Source: DASXUX01 sp036504595 | GTDB taxonomy: Bacteria; Planctomycetota; SZUA-567; H5-PLA8 | DNA: 5,621 nt | Assembly (NCBI GenBank): GCA_036504595.1 | Contig: DASXUX010000079.1 | Location: 1 to 5,621, forward strand | Direction of reading: 5' to 3' | In this document: piece after piece, positions 1 to 5,261 of the stretch | Layout: the number at the start of each line of letters is the position of its first letter | How positions within the stretch are numbered: position 1 is the stretch's first letter | The notes under the pieces: generated by a model | What the model was told of the DNA's origin: nothing | Database searches by the model: none | What the model saw: only the letters and a program-made list of their open reading frames with translations | Position numbers and translations under genes: made by a program

Positions 1-137
1 CTTACAAACACTGGCCGTCCATCTTCAATAACGATAGCACTCTCACCTCGGCGATCCTCGACCGCGTCCTCCATCACGCCGAAACCATCGTTATCGATGG
101 GAAAAGCTACCGCATGAAAGACCGCATCGACCCCTGA
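1..137 (+). CDS. istB: IstB-like ATPase, C-terminal 44 residues (IS21-A)
   Basis: This is the C-terminus of an IS21 transposition helper ATPase. IstB is a AAA+ DnaC-like protein that loads on DNA and stimulates the IstA transposase during target selection. The frame starts at base 3 and runs to TGA at 135-137. It reads YKHWPSIFNNDSTLTSAILD, followed by a segment containing RVLHHAETIVIDGKSYRMKD. The FNND, TSAILDRxLHHAE and GKSYRMKDR blocks are the hallmark of the IstB C-terminus. Walker A and B motifs lie upstream of the window. It differs clearly from the second istB in this window (VPTATAILDRFLHRAEIIAINGRSYRLKD), so the two IS21 elements belong to different subgroups. The gene may well be intact, truncated only by the window edge. 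Confidence 0.93.
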   Translation, partial: YKHWPSIFNNDSTLTSAILDRVLHHAETIVIDGKSYRMKDRIDP

Positions 138-174
138 AGCCCGCGCCGCCCATCGCCCACGCAGCCGCCACCGC

Positions 175-245
175 ACATTCAAACCGGCGCATTCACCACA
201 TTTTCAAACCGGCTGATTTACCGCATTTTCACACCGGCGCTGACA
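175..245 (+). repeat. Subterminal repeats and right tip of IS21-A
   Basis: Three related units are seen: ACATTCAAACCGGC at 175-188, ACATTTTCAAACCGGC at 198-213 and GCATTTTCACACCGGC at 223-238. Their CCGGC cores start at 184, 209 and 234, an exact 25-bp period. The array ends in GGCGCTGACA at 245. IS21-family ends are known to carry several subterminal repeats that act as transposase binding sites, so this is inferred to be the IstA-binding right end of IS21-A. Confidence 0.85.
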
Positions 246-246
246 G

Positions 247-564
247 GGCGCAACGGAACTGCTGCGCCGCGCCCGTCTGGTCGGGCCGCACGCCGGGCGC
301 TGGGCCGAAGCGATGATGAAGGAACGCAGCATCGAGGGCATGCGCGTACTCGTCGGTCTGCTCTCGCTTGCTAAAGAGCATTCCGCGCTCGCCGTCGAAC
401 GCGCTTGCGAACTGGCATGCGCTCACGGCGCGTTCCGGCTGCGAGCACTCCGCGCACTGCTAAAGACGCCAGTGACGCAGGAGCAGTTCGAGTTCATGGA
501 CGAGCACCCGCTGATCCGCGATCCGCATGACTACGGCACGCTGGTGCGCGTGCAGTTCAACTGA
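247..564 (+). pseudogene. istA: IstA transposase C-terminal fragment (IS21-B)
   Basis: IstA is the DDE transposase of IS21 elements. Only about 105 C-terminal residues remain, against roughly 400-520 for a full protein. The open frame begins directly at the IS21-A tip (GATELLRRARLVGPHAGRWA) and ends at TGA 562-564 after HPLIRDPHDYGTLVRVQFN. The internal RACELACAHGAFRLRALRAL helix and the terminal HPLIRD...Y segment resemble the tail of IstA proteins followed by istB. There is an ATG at 313, but the frame is open and family-like upstream of it, so that ATG is not the true start. The catalytic DDE core is not in this window. The family call rests on the tail pattern and on the downstream istB. 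Confidence 0.8.
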
Positions 565-576
565 AACAGAAAGGTG

Positions 577-598
577 GGGCGCTTCGCGCTCTATTTTT
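577..598 (+). terminator. Intrinsic terminator-like hairpin after istA
   Basis: Twelve bases after the istA stop, GGGCGC (577-582) pairs with GCGCTC (586-591) around the 3-nt loop TTC. The stem is 6 bp with one G-T wobble. It is followed by a T-rich run (TATTTTT, 592-598). This is the usual form of a rho-independent terminator and would separate istA transcription from istB, which is unusual because IS21 genes are normally cotranscribed. Confidence 0.55.
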
Positions 599-615
599 GG
601 CGTTTTTGGAGGCAT

Positions 616-700
616 GCGCTGTGCAAAGTGTGAGGACGAAAAATAACGGACGGAGGACCTTTACAGCCAGGCACTCCTCCGTCCGCACTTCACACAGCAC
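616..700. repeat. Large imperfect inverted repeat in the istA-istB gap
   Basis: The inner arms are a perfect 11-bp pair: CGGACGGAGGA at 647-657 and TCCTCCGTCCG at 675-685, with a 17-nt loop. Directly outside the right arm, 686-700 (CACTTCACACAGCAC) pairs at 12 of 15 positions with 616-630 (GCGCTGTGCAAAGTG). On the left side the two stems are separated by a 16-nt bulge (631-646). As RNA this would be a long bulged hairpin; as DNA, a possible cruciform or small decayed palindromic element. No function is known. It lies between a terminator-like site and istB, so a leader or regulatory RNA role is conceivable. Confidence 0.7.
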
Positions 701-861
701 CGGCTATCCCTGGCGGGCCGCTCGCCAGCGGTTGTCCGCTTCCGTTTTGCCGGATGGCAGCAACAAACACGATCCGATTATGAATTGCAAGGAGAAGCTC
801 CCGTGTGTGCGGGAGCAAGAACACAAAGGCGCGTTCGCTGACGAACGCAGAAAGGCAAAGC
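701..861 (+). other. Hairpin-rich istB leader
   Basis: No convincing gene is seen here. Three further stem-loops precede istB. CTGGCG (710-715) pairs with CGCCAG (723-728). GCTCCCG (797-803) pairs with CGGGAGC (810-816) around TGTGTG. GCGTTCG (831-837) pairs with CGAACGC (842-848) around CTGA. The last two stand side by side and end 13 nt before the istB ATG. A weak purine-rich Shine-Dalgarno (AGAAAGG, about 849-855) lies just after them, so folding could affect ribosome access. Together with the terminator-like site and the large repeat upstream, the whole 297-base gap is unusually structured. Confidence 0.55.
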
Positions 862-1359
862 ATGAACGAACGCTTCACGAGCGTGCTGCGACAGCTCAGG
901 TTGTCGGGCATGATCAAGACACTGGATGTCCGGCTCCAGGAAGCTGCCGGTAATCATCTCGACCACGCCGAGTTTTTGGAGCTGATCCTGCGAGACGAAC
1001 TGGCCGTGCGCAACAGTCGCCTGGTCGAACGGCGCGTGAAAGCCGCAGGCTTCCGCGACCAGAAGAACCTGGAGGACTTCGACTGGCAGTTCAATACGAC
1101 AATCAAACGCTCGCTATTTTACGACATGGCCACGGGCGAGTTCATCCGCAAGCACACCGATTGCCTCCTGGTCGGCCCGCCCGGCACAGGCAAGAGTCAT
1201 CTGGTCCAGGCCATCGGCCATCAGGTCATCCAAACCGGCTTCACGGTGCTGTACCGCTCAATCTTCGATGTCGTCCGGGACTTCCTCGAAGATGAAGCTC
1301 TTTCGCAGACCGACCGCACGCTGAACAAATATCTCAAGCCCGACCTGCTGATCATTGAC
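862..1359 (+). pseudogene. istB: IstB ATPase, N-terminal part, interrupted at Walker B
   Basis: This is the first 166 residues of the IS21-B transposition helper ATPase. It starts MNERFTSVLRQLRLSGMIKT, an alpha-helical N-terminal domain typical of IstB. Walker A is GPPGTGKSH at residues 105-113, with the nucleotide-binding Lys at 111. The fragment reaches KYLKPDLLIID, the hydrophobic strand of Walker B, where the inserted element begins. The frame then runs only two more codons to TGA at 1366-1368. I chose the ATG at 862 over an upstream GTG at 805 because the family start pattern begins at MNERF and the 805 codon lies in a hairpin loop. The remainder of the gene resumes at 4878. The split removes the second Walker B acidic residue, sensor and C-terminal region, so this half should be non-functional alone. 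Confidence 0.92.
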
Positions 1360-1386
1360 TTATGTTGAGCCCTCAATAATGTGGAG
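1354..1386 (+). repeat. Left terminal inverted repeat of the RIT element
   Basis: The 33 bases starting ATTGACTTATG match the reverse complement of 4822-4854 with one mismatch (G1384 versus A in the other end). It holds motif A, TTATGTTGAG (1360-1369), and motif B, TAATGTGGAG (1377-1386), in the same orientation. The first ATTGA coincides with istB codons, so where the element truly starts (1354-1359) cannot be fixed without the empty site. It creates the premature stop of the istB N-terminal half. A promoter-like TTGACT (1355-1360), 16-bp spacer and TAATGT (1377-1382) is present at both ends, but I regard it as weak. Confidence 0.92.
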
Positions 1387-1465
1387 CGGCCGGCGACGCG
1401 AAGACTGCCCGCGAGGAGCGCCTAGCGCAACACGGGCGGCCAACTCCACATTACTGCAGGCGCTA
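1387..1465 (+). other. Subterminal region of the RIT left end with inverted motif C
   Basis: This 79-base noncoding stretch lies between the left repeat and the ritC stop. It contains CTCCACATTA at 1444-1453, the exact reverse complement of motif B (TAATGTGGAG, 1377-1386), 57 bp away. The right end has the same arrangement with a 35-bp spacer. The likely role is recombinase binding at an accessory site, which is inference. No terminator-like structure for ritC is obvious. Confidence 0.65.
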
Positions 1466-2482
1466 TCAAAGGGCCTCCAGCCATTCGAGAACTGTGTTCC
1501 GGTGCCAGTGGGCGCTCTTTTTCTTCACGGCGCCCAGCGTTTTCGCGCGCGCAATAGCTTCGCGCTTCATTTCCATGTCGATCTTCGCATACTTGTTGGT
1601 GGTGTTCAGGCTGGCATGGCCGAGCCAGTGGCTGATGGTGCAGAGATCGACTCCGGATTTCAGAAGGTGTACTGCCGTGCTGTGACGGACGCTATGTGGA
1701 TGGAGTCTCTTGTTCGTCAACGTGGGCGCGCCGGTCCTGGCGCGCACCAGGTGTTTGGTAAGGATGTAGCGGACCCCGAAGCGGGTCAGAGGTTCTCCGC
1801 GGTAATTGGCGAAGACAGGAGTGTCCGATTGCATATCCAGTTGGTTGGCGGTGCACAACTCCCGCATGAGGCAAGCGGTCTGCGGCCAGACGGGACAGAG
1901 ACGCTCCTTCCGCCCTTTTCCGAAGAGGCGAACCTGGAACGGCTTCGTGAGACGTAGGTCGCGGGGCCTCAAGTCAAGTAGCTCTTGGACTCGCGCCCCG
2001 GTGTTGAACATGACCGCGAGCAGCGCATAGTCGCGCTGTCCCCGCTTGCTGGAGCGGTCGATGCCCGATAGGAGAGCACCCATTTCCTCGAACGTAAAGT
2101 ACTCGATCTGGCGAGTGGGCGAGCGTTTGAACGGGATACCAAGAACTTGCTGGGAGTGCGCCAAGCGGTCTGGGTAGTGGCTGGCGACATAGCGAAAGAA
2201 GGCGTGCAGCCCAGCCAATCGAACATTGCGGGTCGATGCCGCGTTATGTCGTCCAATTTCCAAATGGTTCAAGAACGCGAGCACTTCAGAGGGGCCGAGG
2301 TCCTCTAAATCGAGGGTATAGGCAGGCCGAGACTTGGTCATGGCAACGAAGCGAAGGAGCAGGGCAAATGTGTCGCGGTAGCTCAGGACTGTGTGAGGGC
2401 TCATACCGCGCAGCCGCGGAAGGTAATCCGCGAAGAAGTCGCGCAGCGCGATCGCCAAGACGTTTGGAATAGTCTGCTTCAT
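1466..2482 (-). CDS. ritC: RitC tyrosine recombinase
   Basis: This is a site-specific recombinase of the tyrosine (phage integrase) family, 338 aa, the third gene of the trio. It would cut and rejoin DNA at the element ends with its partners. The N-terminal SAM-like core-binding domain spans about residues 10-105 and the catalytic domain about 125-305. Catalytic residues are Arg164 (NTGARVQELLDL), Lys189 (GKGRKERL), His263 and Arg266 (HPHSVRHSTAVHLL), His289 (WLGH) and nucleophile Tyr298 (NTTNKY). The ATG at 2482 overlaps the ritB stop as ATGA (2482-2479), a sign of translational coupling. A GGAGG lies at 2492-2496, 9 nt upstream. The letter assignment follows gene order; orthology to the published RitC subfamily was not tested. 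Confidence 0.93.
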   Translation of the reverse strand: MKQTIPNVLAIALRDFFADYLPRLRGMSPHTVLSYRDTFALLLRFVAMTKSRPAYTLDLEDLGPSEVLAFLNHLEIGRHNAASTRNVRLAGLHAFFRYVASHYPDRLAHSQQVLGIPFKRSPTRQIEYFTFEEMGALLSGIDRSSKRGQRDYALLAVMFNTGARVQELLDLRPRDLRLTKPFQVRLFGKGRKERLCPVWPQTACLMRELCTANQLDMQSDTPVFANYRGEPLTRFGVRYILTKHLVRARTGAPTLTNKRLHPHSVRHSTAVHLLKSGVDLCTISHWLGHASLNTTNKYAKIDMEMKREAIARAKTLGAVKKKSAHWHRNTVLEWLEAL

Positions 2483-3477
2483 TGGCGGGATCCTCCCCGT
2501 TTGGCAGACGCGCTAACGAGAGCGCCGCACCGCAAACCAAACCTGGCAGAAGCCGCACTTGCCAGAGGCTCAATGAAGTGGAGGTAATATTCGGTGGAGA
2601 CGATCGAGACGTGCCCCATGTAAGTTGCCAGCAAGGGCAGTTTGGCTTGAACGTCCGCGCCTGCTTCATACCAACGCAGTAGGGCATGAACAGCAAAGGT
2701 ATGGCGGAAATCATGGACGCGCGGCAGGCGATGATCCGGCGTGCGCACTCCTGTCTTGCGGAGAAGCTCCCGAATGCCCTGCGCGAGACCTGCTGCTGTG
2801 AAGCAGTGGCGTCCGGTATACCTGTTCCACATGAGGGGCACCTCGGAGGACACCGATAGGTGGTGCGCCCGACGTGTTTGGAGGTATCGCTCGACTTCGT
2901 GAACTCCGTCGTCGGACAAGGGCACGTAGCGTGACTTGTGAAACTTGGTCCGGCTGACGAAAAGTGTGCGTTGCTTTGCGTCGTAGTCACCCAATGTCAT
3001 TCTGGTCAACTCGCCTCGCCGAAGGCCCGTGGTATAGAGCAAGATGATCGCCAATCTATAGACCTCGGGACGAAGAGGAGACCCGTTGGTTGGCTCCATC
3101 TGCTGCGCCGCTGCGAGGATGTGCACGATCTCGCCCTTGGTGAAGACATACGGTCTTCTGGCCTGGTGGGACGAGGGGAACAGGAGCGGATCAGGGACGA
3201 AGCACTCCGGCTCGCTACGCCGCTTGAAAAGGCAGAAGTTGCGGGCAATGCGCATTCGGTTACGCAGCACGGTCGGGGTGAGGTGCTGAAGGGTCCCGCC
3301 CCAGGACGCGAACGTCGCAGCGGTCAGATTGGCTGGCGCGGAGAGCCTTACAAACTGGTCGATGGATTGGAGGACGCGTTCCTCATTGGCATACTGACGC
3401 CCAAGCGCTCGCTTGAGAGTCAGATAACGCGTGATCGACGGCCCCAACACTGATCGGAAGCGTGGCGCGATCTTCAT
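2479..3477 (-). CDS. ritB: RitB tyrosine recombinase
   Basis: Tyrosine recombinase of 332 aa, the middle gene of the trio. The N-terminal core-binding domain covers about residues 10-95 (SITRYLTLKRALGRQYANEE) and the catalytic domain about 105-310. Catalytic residues are Arg153 (TTGLRRGELTRM), Lys178 (RTKFHKSRYVPL), His255 and Arg258 (RVHDFRHTFAVHALL), His289 (YMGH) and Tyr298 (VSTEYY). The frame stays open upstream to 3717, but I chose the ATG at 3477. There MKIAPRFRSV begins the family-like sequence, the upstream residues are a shadow of ritA, an AAGGGGG lies at 3484-3490, and the start overlaps the ritA stop as ATGA (3477-3474). The second ATGA overlap with ritC lies at its 3' end, so all three proteins are probably made from one message. 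Confidence 0.93.
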   Translation of the reverse strand: MKIAPRFRSVLGPSITRYLTLKRALGRQYANEERVLQSIDQFVRLSAPANLTAATFASWGGTLQHLTPTVLRNRMRIARNFCLFKRRSEPECFVPDPLLFPSSHQARRPYVFTKGEIVHILAAAQQMEPTNGSPLRPEVYRLAIILLYTTGLRRGELTRMTLGDYDAKQRTLFVSRTKFHKSRYVPLSDDGVHEVERYLQTRRAHHLSVSSEVPLMWNRYTGRHCFTAAGLAQGIRELLRKTGVRTPDHRLPRVHDFRHTFAVHALLRWYEAGADVQAKLPLLATYMGHVSIVSTEYYLHFIEPLASAASARFGLRCGALVSASAKRGGSRQ

Positions 3478-4730
3478 GCGCGGCCCCCTTTCTGGCGGCG
3501 CCTGGACTGGCCGTGGGGAATGCACAACGCCACACAGCGCAGATCTTCGATATCCAAGCGCAGATAGACGCAGGTGCTCTCGGTCGTGCGATGTCCCAAG
3601 AGATCGCCGATTGTCTTGAGGGACATCCCTTGGCGTAGCAGGTGCACCGCGTAGGAATGCCGGATGCAATGGGGACCGTGGTATGGAATGCCCAAGCCGC
3701 TTCGGCGGGACCAGCATTGGAACGCTTCGGTCACTGCAGTGGGCTTCAAGATGCCAGCGGGAGCTCGCACCCGGAGGAAGACCTCGCGGTGTGGCGACGG
3801 CGGCCGACCTTGGCGAAGGTAACGTACAAGCGCTGAGGCCACGGCATCAGTGAGCGGCAACTGAAGTGGCTCTCCGTTCTTCCGCTCTCTGATATGCATC
3901 CATCGCTCACGCCAGTGGATGTCATCCAGCGTCAGAGATACAATCTGACTCGCCCGCAGCCCGTAGCTGGCGATCAGACAGAACATGGCATAGTCACGAA
4001 GGCCCTGCGGTGTGCTGCGATCAACCGACTGAATCAGCTTCTGGACGACACCCCATGGCAATGATCGTGGAAGCCGCTCAAGTCGGTACAGTCGTGGTGT
4101 ATCGATCTGGCACTCCAAGCCAGCCCGGATCGTGCCTGTAACTGCGAGGAATCGCAAGAAGCTTCGCAGGTGTGCGGCTGTATGTTGAAGCGATCCCCGA
4201 CCCAGGTATCGCCCAGAGGCACGAAGGAAGTCTTCCAGGTCTCTTTGCGTCAGACAAGCTAATCGCTGCGGCTTGTGACCGAAGTCAAGATGCCTGAGGA
4301 ACCTTGATATCGTATAGGCGTGATGTATCTGGGAGGCTGGTGACAGTCCGCGGACGTGGCGCAGGTACGCCTTGTACGCCTCAACCTTTGCCGGAATGGG
4401 GGCGGAAGTAGCCGCCGCAGCATCGACAACCAGTCCCGCTTCGCGCAGGAAGACCTGCAGGGAGTTCGCTGTGCCGGCCGTGCTCGGGTTGCGATGCCGA
4501 TACCAATCACGGCAAGAACCGAGAAAGGCAGGCGGGATCTGGCAGACTCGTTTAACCGCGCGTCGCCGGAGAAACCGTTCGATGCGAACGATATCTTTAA
4601 GCTTTTGGCGACGAACCGCGCGGGTGAACCCTTTGATCTGAAGCCACGACTCGAAACCTTCAACTACTGAACCCAGCAACGGCAGCAACGCGTAGCGCGC
4701 ATGCGACCGTGGGTACAAGTCCCTCAGCAT
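3474..4730 (-). CDS. ritA: RitA tyrosine recombinase
   Basis: Tyrosine recombinase of 418 aa, first gene of the trio and the longest. The N-terminal half (about residues 20-215) has an extended DNA-binding region; residues 115-205 (YKAYLRHVRGLSPASQIHHA) look like the core-binding domain, so an additional N-terminal domain precedes it. The catalytic half spans about 225-395, with Arg259 (SYGLRASQIVSL), Lys284 (RERKNGEPLQLPL), His354 and Arg357 (HCIRHSYAVHLL), His380 (LLGH) and Tyr389 (STCVYLR). The ATG at 4730 is preferred over an in-frame TTG at 4766. It has GGAGG at 4736-4740 with 5-nt spacing, while the upstream 12 residues run through a hairpin. The C-terminus is basic (SRRRQKGGRA) and its stop overlaps ritB by ATGA. 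Confidence 0.93.
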   Translation of the reverse strand: MLRDLYPRSHARYALLPLLGSVVEGFESWLQIKGFTRAVRRQKLKDIVRIERFLRRRAVKRVCQIPPAFLGSCRDWYRHRNPSTAGTANSLQVFLREAGLVVDAAAATSAPIPAKVEAYKAYLRHVRGLSPASQIHHAYTISRFLRHLDFGHKPQRLACLTQRDLEDFLRASGRYLGRGSLQHTAAHLRSFLRFLAVTGTIRAGLECQIDTPRLYRLERLPRSLPWGVVQKLIQSVDRSTPQGLRDYAMFCLIASYGLRASQIVSLTLDDIHWRERWMHIRERKNGEPLQLPLTDAVASALVRYLRQGRPPSPHREVFLRVRAPAGILKPTAVTEAFQCWSRRSGLGIPYHGPHCIRHSYAVHLLRQGMSLKTIGDLLGHRTTESTCVYLRLDIEDLRCVALCIPHGQSRRRQKGGRA

Positions 4731-4735
4731 GGGAA

Positions 4736-4759
4736 CCTCCAATCTGCCGGAATCGGCAG
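4736..4759 (-). promoter_or_regulatory. ritA leader: Shine-Dalgarno plus adjacent hairpin
   Basis: On the minus strand a GGAGG (4740-4736) sits 5 nt before the ritA ATG. Immediately upstream is a perfect 6-bp hairpin, CTGCCG and CGGCAG around a 4-nt loop (4744-4759). The hairpin lies outside the initiation region, so it may stabilise the leader or bind a regulator. Its regulatory effect is unknown. The strong ribosome site decides the ritA start. Confidence 0.6.
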
Positions 4760-4776
4760 GTCCCAATGCTAATGAG

Positions 4777-4821
4777 TAATGTGCAGCAAAAGCGCTGGTG
4801 ATCGTCTGACGGAGGGCCGGA
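4777..4821 (-). other. Subterminal region of the RIT right end with motif C
   Basis: TAATGTGCAG at 4777-4786, read inward from the right end, is CTGCACATTA. It is the counterpart of CTCCACATTA at the left end. It stands 35 bp from motif B (4822-4831) and is inverted to it. The region also forms the upstream part of the ritA leader, so recombinase binding here could both assemble the synaptic complex and control ritA transcription. That dual role is inference. Confidence 0.6.
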
Positions 4822-4854
4822 CTTCACATTATTGAGGGCTCAACATAAGTCAAT
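4822..4854 (-). repeat. Right terminal inverted repeat of the RIT element
   Basis: This is the reverse complement of 1354-1386 with one mismatch in 33 bases. Read inward it gives ATTGAC, motif A TTATGTTGAG (4848-4839) and motif B TAATGTGAAG (4831-4822). A promoter-like TTGACT (4853-4848), 16-bp gap and TAATGT (4831-4826) points toward ritA. The -10 match is poor (3 of 6), so it is only a candidate. The repeat is not at the extreme edge: another 23 bases lie between it and the resumption of istB. Confidence 0.92.
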
Positions 4855-4876
4855 TTATGTGGAGCTCCACATAAAT
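4853..4876. repeat. 24-bp perfect palindrome outside the right repeat
   Basis: ATTTATGTGGAG (4853-4864) is followed directly by its exact reverse complement CTCCACATAAAT (4865-4876). Each arm contains TTATGTGGAG, one base from motif A (TTATGTTGAG). It lies between the right inverted repeat and the first returning istB codon (GAT at 4878). No equivalent is present at the left junction. A head-to-head pair of recombinase-arm sequences is the usual form of a tyrosine recombinase core site, so an attachment core or carried-over segment is a reasonable inference. Confidence 0.85.
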
Positions 4877-4877
4877 G

Positions 4878-5198
4878 GATGACATGGGCATGAAGCAGTT
4901 GCTCAAGCGTTCCGGCGAATACCTCTTCGAGATCATCCACCGGCGTTACGAACTGCGCTCGACGATGATGACTTCCAATCGCCCGCTGGAAGACTGGGGT
5001 AAACTGCTCGGCGACGTGCCGACCGCGACGGCCATTTTGGATCGCTTCCTGCACCGAGCCGAGATCATCGCTATCAACGGCAGAAGCTACAGGCTCAAAG
5101 ACAAAGCCACCAAAACGACGTCGGCCACCAAACCGACAGCCGATAAGAGCGCAGCCGAAAAAGCCGAGAAGGCTTGCAAAGCGGAATCGAATGCGTAG
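4878..5198 (+). pseudogene. istB: IstB ATPase, C-terminal part, resumed after the RIT element
   Basis: This is the rest of the IS21-B helper ATPase, about 106 residues from DDMGMKQLLKRSGEYLFEII to the stop at 5198. The Asp-Asp completes Walker B (LLII-DDMG). Then come the RRYELRSTMMTSNRPLEDW sensor-like segment and the VPTATAILDRFLHRAEIIAI and GRSYRLKDK C-terminal blocks. The tail is rich in Lys, Ala and Thr (about 25 residues) and extends past the usual IstB end. Joined to 862-1359 it would give about 271 residues, near normal family length, so no istB sequence appears lost. The element supplies an ATG in frame at 4875 with GGAG at 4861-4864, so translation of this half from a new start is possible, but it would lack Walker A. 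Confidence 0.9.
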
Positions 5199-5229
5199 AA
5201 CCGTCCGAGCGTTTTAGGGCAAGAAATGG

Positions 5230-5243
5230 CGTCCACGTGGACG
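5230..5243. repeat. 14-bp perfect palindrome downstream of istB
   Basis: CGTCCACGTGGACG is self-complementary over all 14 bases. It lies 31 bp after the istB stop and 18 bp before the IS21-B terminal repeats. It lacks a following T-run, so it is not a typical terminator. A protein-binding site is possible, but nothing else supports one. Confidence 0.4.
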
Positions 5244-5261
5244 TTATAGGATGAATTTAGG

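Larger units (their letters stand above)
1..245 (+). mobile_element. 3' end of an IS21-family element (IS21-A)
   Basis: This is the right-hand portion of an IS21-family insertion sequence whose left part lies outside the window. It holds the end of istB, then about 108 noncoding bases with a 25-bp-period terminal repeat, and stops at the TGACA at 241-245. The reading frame of a different IS21 transposase (istA) begins immediately after, at 246-247. This implies that the element inserted into that gene. The end is called from the repeat array and from the TG...CA type tip typical of IS21 ends. The target duplication cannot be checked because the other end is not in the window. Confidence 0.8.
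1357..4877 (-). mobile_element. RIT (recombinase in trio) element inserted in istB
   Basis: About 3.5 kb of foreign DNA separates the two halves of istB. It contains three tyrosine recombinase genes in a row (ritA-ritB-ritC, minus strand), with 33-bp inverted repeats at the ends (1354-1386 and 4822-4854, one mismatch). A further 24-bp palindrome lies beyond the right repeat. Three overlapping recombinase genes and no cargo match the published RIT class; Tn554 is a more distant relative that also uses tandem tyrosine recombinases. The boundary is uncertain by a few bases: the left repeat shares ATTGA with the istB target, and the right flank resumes GATGACATGGGC at 4878. No clear target duplication is visible, as expected for tyrosine recombinases. 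Confidence 0.88.

Noticed and set aside
175..245. CRISPR-like array
   Set aside because: The units are short, imperfect, only three, and lie at an IS end with a 25-bp period. They are IS21 terminal repeats; no cas genes are present.
597..953. 118-aa plus-strand open frame in the istA-istB gap
   Set aside because: It runs through the hairpins and into istB out of frame, with no family resemblance or ribosome site. It is best read as chance in GC-rich DNA.
1355..1957. 200-aa plus-strand open frame antisense to ritC
   Set aside because: It starts in the inverted repeat and is the mirror of ritC coding sequence, with no independent domain signature.
2286..2990. 234-aa minus-strand open frame across the ritB-ritC junction
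   Set aside because: It lies in a different frame from two clearly homologous recombinases, has low-complexity shadow composition and no recognisable domain.
3478..3717. Upstream extension of ritB (open frame to 3717)
   Set aside because: The extra 80 residues overlap ritA coding sequence, are rich in Pro and Arg as in shadow frames, and do not look like a recombinase N-terminus. The ATG at 3477 has a ribosome site and an ATGA overlap.
4731..4766. TTG start for ritA adding 12 residues
   Set aside because: It uses a rare start codon and would run through a perfect hairpin. The ATG at 4730 has GGAGG at ideal spacing.
4853..4876. Palindrome as a transcription terminator
   Set aside because: There is no T-run on either strand after the stem and no loop, so a recombinase site is more plausible.
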